From: Ornithinimicrobium sp.
GTDB lineage: Bacteria > Actinomycetota > Actinomycetes > Actinomycetales > Dermatophilaceae
Length of the DNA: 8,048 nucleotides
NCBI GenBank assembly: GCA_030145965.1
Contig: JASKZT010000330.1
Location: 1-8,048, forward strand
Direction: 5' to 3'
The notes under the pieces are model-generated. The model did not search any database. It was not told where the DNA came from and saw only the letters and a list, made by a program, of their open reading frames with translations. Positions 4,785-8,048 of this stretch are shown here, in pieces; the stretch's first letter is position 1, and every line of letters starts with the position of its first letter. The position numbers and the translations under genes were made by a program.

Positions 4785-7121
4785 TCAGGTGGTGGGCTCG
4801 CGGCCGAGCGGCTGGGTGGGCTCGGGCAGGAGGGGGGCGGGCTCGCGCAGGGGGACGTGGACCGGCGCGCCGGGACCGACCTGCACGCGGGTGGCGTCGA
4901 CGACGACGACGACCGGCTCCTCCCCGCGGAGCAGCGTCAACGTCGTGCCGTCCCGGGTGGTCTCGACGTGGAGCAGCCGGCCCCGCCAGCTCACCCGGTA
5001 GGCCGTGCGCGACAGCGCCCGCGGCAACGACGGGGCCAGCTCGAGGTCCTCGTGGTCCTCCCGCAGGCCGCCCAGCCCGGCGACGAGCCCCAGCCACGCG
5101 CCCGCGACGGCCGCCAGGTGCAGACCGTCGTCGGTGTCGCCCTGCACGTCGCGCAGGTCCACGAGCGCGGCCTCGCGCAGGTAGCGCAGCGCGAGGTCGG
5201 GATGCCCGGCCTGGGCGCAGACGACGGCCTGGACCGCGGCCGACAGCGAGGAGTCGCGCACCGTGCGGCCCTCGTAGTAGTCGAGGTCGCGCGCCACCTC
5301 CTCGTCGGTGAAGTCGTCGCGGCACCACCACAGCGCCTGGACGAGGTCGGCCTGCTTGAGCACCTGGCGGCGGTAGATCTTGGCGTAGTGGTGATGGTCC
5401 TGCAGCGGGTAGTCGTCGGCGTGGTCGGCGAAGCGCCACTCCCGGTAGGCGGTGAAGCCGGCGTTCATGGGGTGCACCCGCCGCACCTCGTCCCACGGCA
5501 CGTGCACGTCCTCCGCCGCGGCCCGCCAGTCGGCGACCTCGCGCGCGTCCACGCCTTCCCCGGCCACGAGGTCGGGCTCCGCGTCGGCCGCGTCGGCCGC
5601 CCAGAGCAGGTTGCGCCGCGCCATGAGGTTGGTGAACACGTTGTCGTCGACGACGCCGGTGTACTCGTCCGGCCCCGTCATCCCGAAGAGGTGCCAGGCC
5701 CCGTGGGCGTCGCGGTGGCCCATCGACATCCACAGCCGCGCGGTCGCGACGAGGACCTCCCCGAGGCGCAGGGCGGAGCCGGGCTCGCCGGTCGCGTTGC
5801 GGTGCAGCCAGAACGCCCGGCAGACGTCCGCGTTGACGTGCATGGCCGCGGTGCTGGCGGGCCAGTAGGGCGAGCACTCCTGCCCGTCGATCGTGCGCCA
5901 GGCGAAGGTCGCGCCCTCGAGGTCGAGGACCCGGGCGCGGTGCCGGGCCTCCTCCAGGGTCCCGGCCCGCCACCGCAGCAGCCGCGCGGAGGCCTCGGGC
6001 CGCAGCAGGGTCAGCGCGGGCACGACGAAGCCCTCGACGTCCCAGAAGGTGTGCCCGTCGTAGCCCAGCCCGGTCAGGCCCTTGGCCCCGACCGGGGCGT
6101 CGTCGACCTGCGCCGATGCGCACAGGAGCTGGAAGAGGCAGTAGCGCAGCGCCTGCTGCAGCTCCGGGTCCCCGTCGACCTCGACGTCGGCGGTGGCCCA
6201 GTGCTCGTCGAGCACGGAGCGCTGCGCCTCGAGCAGGCCCTGCCACCCCCGGGCCGCGCCCGACACCACGGCGGCCTCGGCGAGGTCGAGGACGTCGGCG
6301 GGCCGCCCGTCCCGGTCCCAGGCGTAGCCGAGCACCTTGGTCAGGACCAGCTCCTCCCCCGCGGCGAGGTCGGCGGTCACCGTCGTCCGCAGGCCGCCGT
6401 CGACCTCCTCGGTGGACACCTCGCCGCCGCCCTCGACGAGGTGCTCGACCGCGGCCGCGACCACGACGCCGGACCGTCGGGTGCGGCCGACCGTCGACCC
6501 TCCGGCGCGCCCCTTGCGCCCGTCCAGCGGCTGGATCGGGTCGGCCAGCGCCTCGGCCACCCGCGGGTCGCCGGTGGTCACCGCGGGCCGCTCGACGCCG
6601 CCGAGGTCCGAGCGCAGGACGAGGTGGGCCGGCCCGTCGACGGCCTGCACGGCGTAGCGCAGGACGACGACGGAGCGCTCGGCCAGCGAGACCAGGCGCC
6701 GCACCCGCACGCGGAGCGTGGTGCCCGAGGGCAGCACCCACCCGACGCGCCGGTCCAGCGTGCCGGACCGCAGGTCGAGCACCCGCTCGTGCTCCGCGGG
6801 CGGCGTGCCGTCGACGTCCAGCGCCGTCCCGTCGGCGAGGAGGCGCACGACCGAGCCGTCGGCGACCGAGACCAGGGCCTGGCCCTCCGGCGGGTCCCCG
6901 TACCCGTGCTCGGGGTAGGACAGGGGGTAGGTCTCGAAGACGCCCGAGAGGAACGTCCCCGCCTCCTGGCGCGGCCGACCCTCCTCCAGCGTGCCGCGGA
7001 CGCCCACGAAGCCGTTGGACAGGGCGAAGAGGGTCTCGGACACCGCGAGCACCTCCTCGCGGGTGTCGACGCCGCGCTCGCGCACCGCCCACGGCTCGAC
7101 GTCCAGGCGGGGTGCGGTCAC
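4785..7121 (-). CDS. Glycoside hydrolase family 65 protein (maltose/trehalose/kojibiose phosphorylase-like), 778 aa
   Basis: This is a cytoplasmic enzyme of family GH65. Most characterised bacterial members are inverting phosphorylases that split an alpha-glucosidic disaccharide with phosphate into beta-glucose 1-phosphate and a sugar. Which disaccharide this one uses cannot be read from sequence. An N-terminal beta-sandwich (about 1-270) is followed by the (alpha/alpha)6 barrel (about 310-690) and a C-terminal beta domain. Signature stretches are GHTFWDVEGFVVP (356-368), TFAWRTIDGQE (405-415), TGPDEYTG (482-489) with E486 at the general-acid position, YRRQVLKQAD (583-592), VRDSSLSA (621-628) and DTDDGLHLAAVAGAW (662-676). 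RDSSLS in place of the HDSSLS of classical maltose phosphorylases is, from memory, usual in the actinobacterial subgroup that includes M. tuberculosis Rv3401. The GTG at 7121 is chosen because it is preceded by AGGA at 8 bases and gives MTAPRLDVEPWAV; the earlier GTG at 7214 adds only a low-complexity Arg/Gly/Pro tail. The beta-phosphoglucomutase gene often found beside this family is absent. Confidence 0.9.
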   Translation of the reverse strand: MTAPRLDVEPWAVRERGVDTREEVLAVSETLFALSNGFVGVRGTLEEGRPRQEAGTFLSGVFETYPLSYPEHGYGDPPEGQALVSVADGSVVRLLADGTALDVDGTPPAEHERVLDLRSGTLDRRVGWVLPSGTTLRVRVRRLVSLAERSVVVLRYAVQAVDGPAHLVLRSDLGGVERPAVTTGDPRVAEALADPIQPLDGRKGRAGGSTVGRTRRSGVVVAAAVEHLVEGGGEVSTEEVDGGLRTTVTADLAAGEELVLTKVLGYAWDRDGRPADVLDLAEAAVVSGAARGWQGLLEAQRSVLDEHWATADVEVDGDPELQQALRYCLFQLLCASAQVDDAPVGAKGLTGLGYDGHTFWDVEGFVVPALTLLRPEASARLLRWRAGTLEEARHRARVLDLEGATFAWRTIDGQECSPYWPASTAAMHVNADVCRAFWLHRNATGEPGSALRLGEVLVATARLWMSMGHRDAHGAWHLFGMTGPDEYTGVVDDNVFTNLMARRNLLWAADAADAEPDLVAGEGVDAREVADWRAAAEDVHVPWDEVRRVHPMNAGFTAYREWRFADHADDYPLQDHHHYAKIYRRQVLKQADLVQALWWCRDDFTDEEVARDLDYYEGRTVRDSSLSAAVQAVVCAQAGHPDLALRYLREAALVDLRDVQGDTDDGLHLAAVAGAWLGLVAGLGGLREDHEDLELAPSLPRALSRTAYRVSWRGRLLHVETTRDGTTLTLLRGEEPVVVVVDATRVQVGPGAPVHVPLREPAPLLPEPTQPLGREPTT

Positions 7122-7129
7122 GGGGACTG

Positions 7130-7133
7130 TCCT
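7130..7133 (-). promoter_or_regulatory. Ribosome-binding site deciding the GH65 start
   Basis: AGGA on the minus strand lies 8 bases before the GTG at 7121. It supports this start over the upstream GTG at 7214, whose extra 31 codons look like non-coding GC-rich sequence. Confidence 0.6.
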
Positions 7134-7218
7134 ACCCGGTGGGCCGGACCCACGCGACCCGGGCGGACCACCTCCCCCACGCCGCGCCTCCCCCCGGCGG
7201 AATGCGCGCGGCACGGCA

Positions 7219-7224
7219 TACCGT
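7219..7224 (+). promoter_or_regulatory. Candidate -10 element for the XPB helicase gene, near-leaderless
   Basis: TACCGT fits the TANNNT -10 pattern and ends 10 bases before the ATG at 7235, which puts the likely transcript start within a few bases of the start codon. No Shine-Dalgarno sequence lies in the gap (TGACCCCACG), which is consistent with a leaderless or very short leader mRNA. No clear -35 hexamer is present. Confidence 0.4.
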
Positions 7225-7234
7225 TGACCCCACG

Positions 7235-8048
7235 ATGAACGGCCCCCTGATCGTCCAGTCCGACAAGACCCTGCTCCTCGAGGTGGACCACCCCGCCGCC
7301 GAGGCGGCGCGGCGCGACATCGCGCCCTTCGCCGAGCTCGAGCGCGCCCCGGAGCACATCCACACCTACCGGGTCACGCCGCTGGGGCTGTGGAACGCGC
7401 GGGCCGCCGGCCACGACGCCGAGCAGGTCGTCCACGCGCTGCTCACGCACAGCCGCTACCCCGTCCCCCAGGCGCTGCTCGTCGACGTCGCGGACACGAT
7501 GGCGCGCTACGGCCGCCTCACCCTCGACAAGGACCCCGAGCACGGGCTCGTCCTGCGCACGACCGACCGCGCGGTGCTGGCCGAGGTGCTGCGCCACCGG
7601 AAGGTCAAGCCGCTCATCGGCGACGCGGTCGACGACGACACCGTCGCCGTCCACCCCTCCGAGCGTGGCCACCTCAAGCAGGAGCTGCTCAAGATCGGCT
7701 GGCCCGCCGAGGACCTGGCCGGCTACGTCGACGGCGAGGCGCACCCGATCGACCTCGACACCGCCTCCGACGGCGGCTGGTCCCTGCGCCCCTACCAGCA
7801 GCAGGCGGTCGACGGCTTCTGGGACGGCGGCTCCGGCGTCGTGGTGCTGCCCTGCGGCGCCGGCAAGACGCTCGTCGGCGCCGGTGCCATGGCCCGCAGC
7901 TCGACGACCACGCTCATCCTCGTCACCAACACCGTCTCGGCCCGCCAGTGGCGCGAGGAGCTCCTGCGCCGCACCTCGCTGACCGAGGACGAGATCGGCG
8001 AGTACTCCGGCGCCCGCAAGGAGATCCGCCCGGTCACCATCGCGACCT
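7235..8048 (+). CDS. xpb: DNA repair helicase XPB, N-terminal 271 codons (runs off the right edge)
   Basis: This is a superfamily 2 ATP-dependent 3'-to-5' DNA helicase related to eukaryotic XPB/ERCC3; mycobacterial homologues unwind DNA in vitro and are assigned to DNA repair. The frame stays open to the last base, so the gene is truncated by the window; the family is about 550 aa. Residues 1 to about 130 match the N-terminal region of bacterial XPB (LIVQSDKTLLLEVDHP near 5-20, HIHTYRVTPLGLWNARAAG near 41-59). The helicase core then begins with a Q-motif-like LRPYQQQAV (185-192), Walker A PCGAGKT (206-212, K211) and motif Ia LILVTNTVSARQW (227-239). The DEAH-type motif II and the second RecA domain lie off-window. 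The ATG at 7235 gives the family-typical start MNGPLIVQSDK. It is divergent from GH65 and has no Shine-Dalgarno sequence. Confidence 0.93.
   Translation, partial: MNGPLIVQSDKTLLLEVDHPAAEAARRDIAPFAELERAPEHIHTYRVTPLGLWNARAAGHDAEQVVHALLTHSRYPVPQALLVDVADTMARYGRLTLDKDPEHGLVLRTTDRAVLAEVLRHRKVKPLIGDAVDDDTVAVHPSERGHLKQELLKIGWPAEDLAGYVDGEAHPIDLDTASDGGWSLRPYQQQAVDGFWDGGSGVVVLPCGAGKTLVGAGAMARSSTTTLILVTNTVSARQWREELLRRTSLTEDEIGEYSGARKEIRPVTIAT

Larger units (their letters stand above)
7122..7234. promoter_or_regulatory. Divergent intergenic region between GH65 and XPB
   Basis: These 113 bp must hold the start signals for two genes transcribed away from each other. A candidate -10 for XPB lies at 7219-7224 and the GH65 ribosome site at 7130-7133. 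A short inverted repeat, GTGGG (7139-7143) / CCCAC (7149-7153) with a 5-base spacer, sits 17 bases upstream of the GH65 start and could be an operator half-site pair, but it is short and composition-prone. The minus-strand TAGGAC overlapping the GH65 ribosome site is a weaker alternative -10 match. No riboswitch-like structure is recognised. Confidence 0.45.

Noticed and set aside
4897..4911. Run of five GAC repeats, a possible microsatellite
   Set aside because: It encodes five consecutive Val codons (GTC) in a beta strand of the GH65 C-terminal domain; it is short and explained by codon bias.
3109..7092. 1,327-codon reading ending in HMG-CoA lyase, suggesting a giant fusion
   Set aside because: Only the last 313 codons look like protein. 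The rest is the wrong frame of GH65 and TOPRIM, and a strong ribosome site precedes the ATG at 4050.
7122..7214. 31-codon N-terminal extension of GH65 from the GTG at 7214
   Set aside because: The encoded tail is Arg/Gly/Pro low-complexity and would fill the divergent promoter region. The GTG at 7121 has a ribosome site and a family-like N-terminus.
4251..7238. 995-codon open frame on the + strand
   Set aside because: It lies antisense to GH65 and the TOPRIM gene. It is Arg/Gly/Pro/His-rich with no recognisable domain, a typical by-product of high-GC codon use opposite a real gene.
7118..7744. 208-codon open frame on the - strand
   Set aside because: It is antisense to the XPB helicase frame, which has Walker A and conserved N-terminal motifs. 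No independent start signal or domain is seen.

Overview
The window is extremely G+C-rich, and nearly every third codon position in the real genes is G or C. Gene content (an actinobacterial-type XPB helicase, a DrrA-like ABC exporter pair, a mycobacterial-type GH65 enzyme, a stand-alone OLD-like TOPRIM protein) points to a high-GC actinobacterium. A Micrococcales-type host is possible, but that is inference only. The region reads as ordinary chromosome: six closely spaced protein genes plus one cut off at the right edge, with no transposase, integrase, phage gene, CRISPR array, tRNA or rRNA recognised.

Left (1-2060, + strand): the 3' end of an ABC transporter ATPase gene is translationally coupled, through a 4-bp GTGA overlap, to a 532-residue 12-helix permease of the 'polyketide antibiotic exporter' type. 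Together they form one ABC-2-like export pump.

Middle (2057-7121, - strand), in transcription order: a GH65 family glycoside phosphorylase/hydrolase (7121 to 4785), a stand-alone OLD-like TOPRIM protein (4700 to 4107), hydroxymethylglutaryl-CoA lyase (4050 to 3109) and a flippase-like / LPG-synthase-TM-like membrane protein (3034 to 2057). A perfect 9-bp hairpin follows GH65. TOPRIM and HMG-CoA lyase are 56 bp apart and are probably co-transcribed. Two tandem hairpin repeats separate HMG-CoA lyase from the flippase gene, which has its own candidate promoter. The functions (sugar phosphorolysis, nucleic-acid TOPRIM chemistry, leucine catabolism, lipid or glycan handling) do not form one obvious pathway.

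Right (7235-8048, + strand): the first 271 codons of a DNA repair helicase of the XPB type, transcribed divergently from GH65 across a 113-bp gap, with a candidate near-leaderless promoter.

The most striking non-coding signal is at 2034-2083. The permease and flippase genes converge and share the stop tetranucleotide CTAG, which lies at the exact centre of an inverted repeat with 10-bp perfect arms. Both proteins consequently end in Arg-Arg-Arg, five more residues, then stop. This looks like a bidirectional terminator embedded in two coding ends. I see no clear undescribed multi-gene system. The most open functional question is the orphan TOPRIM protein.
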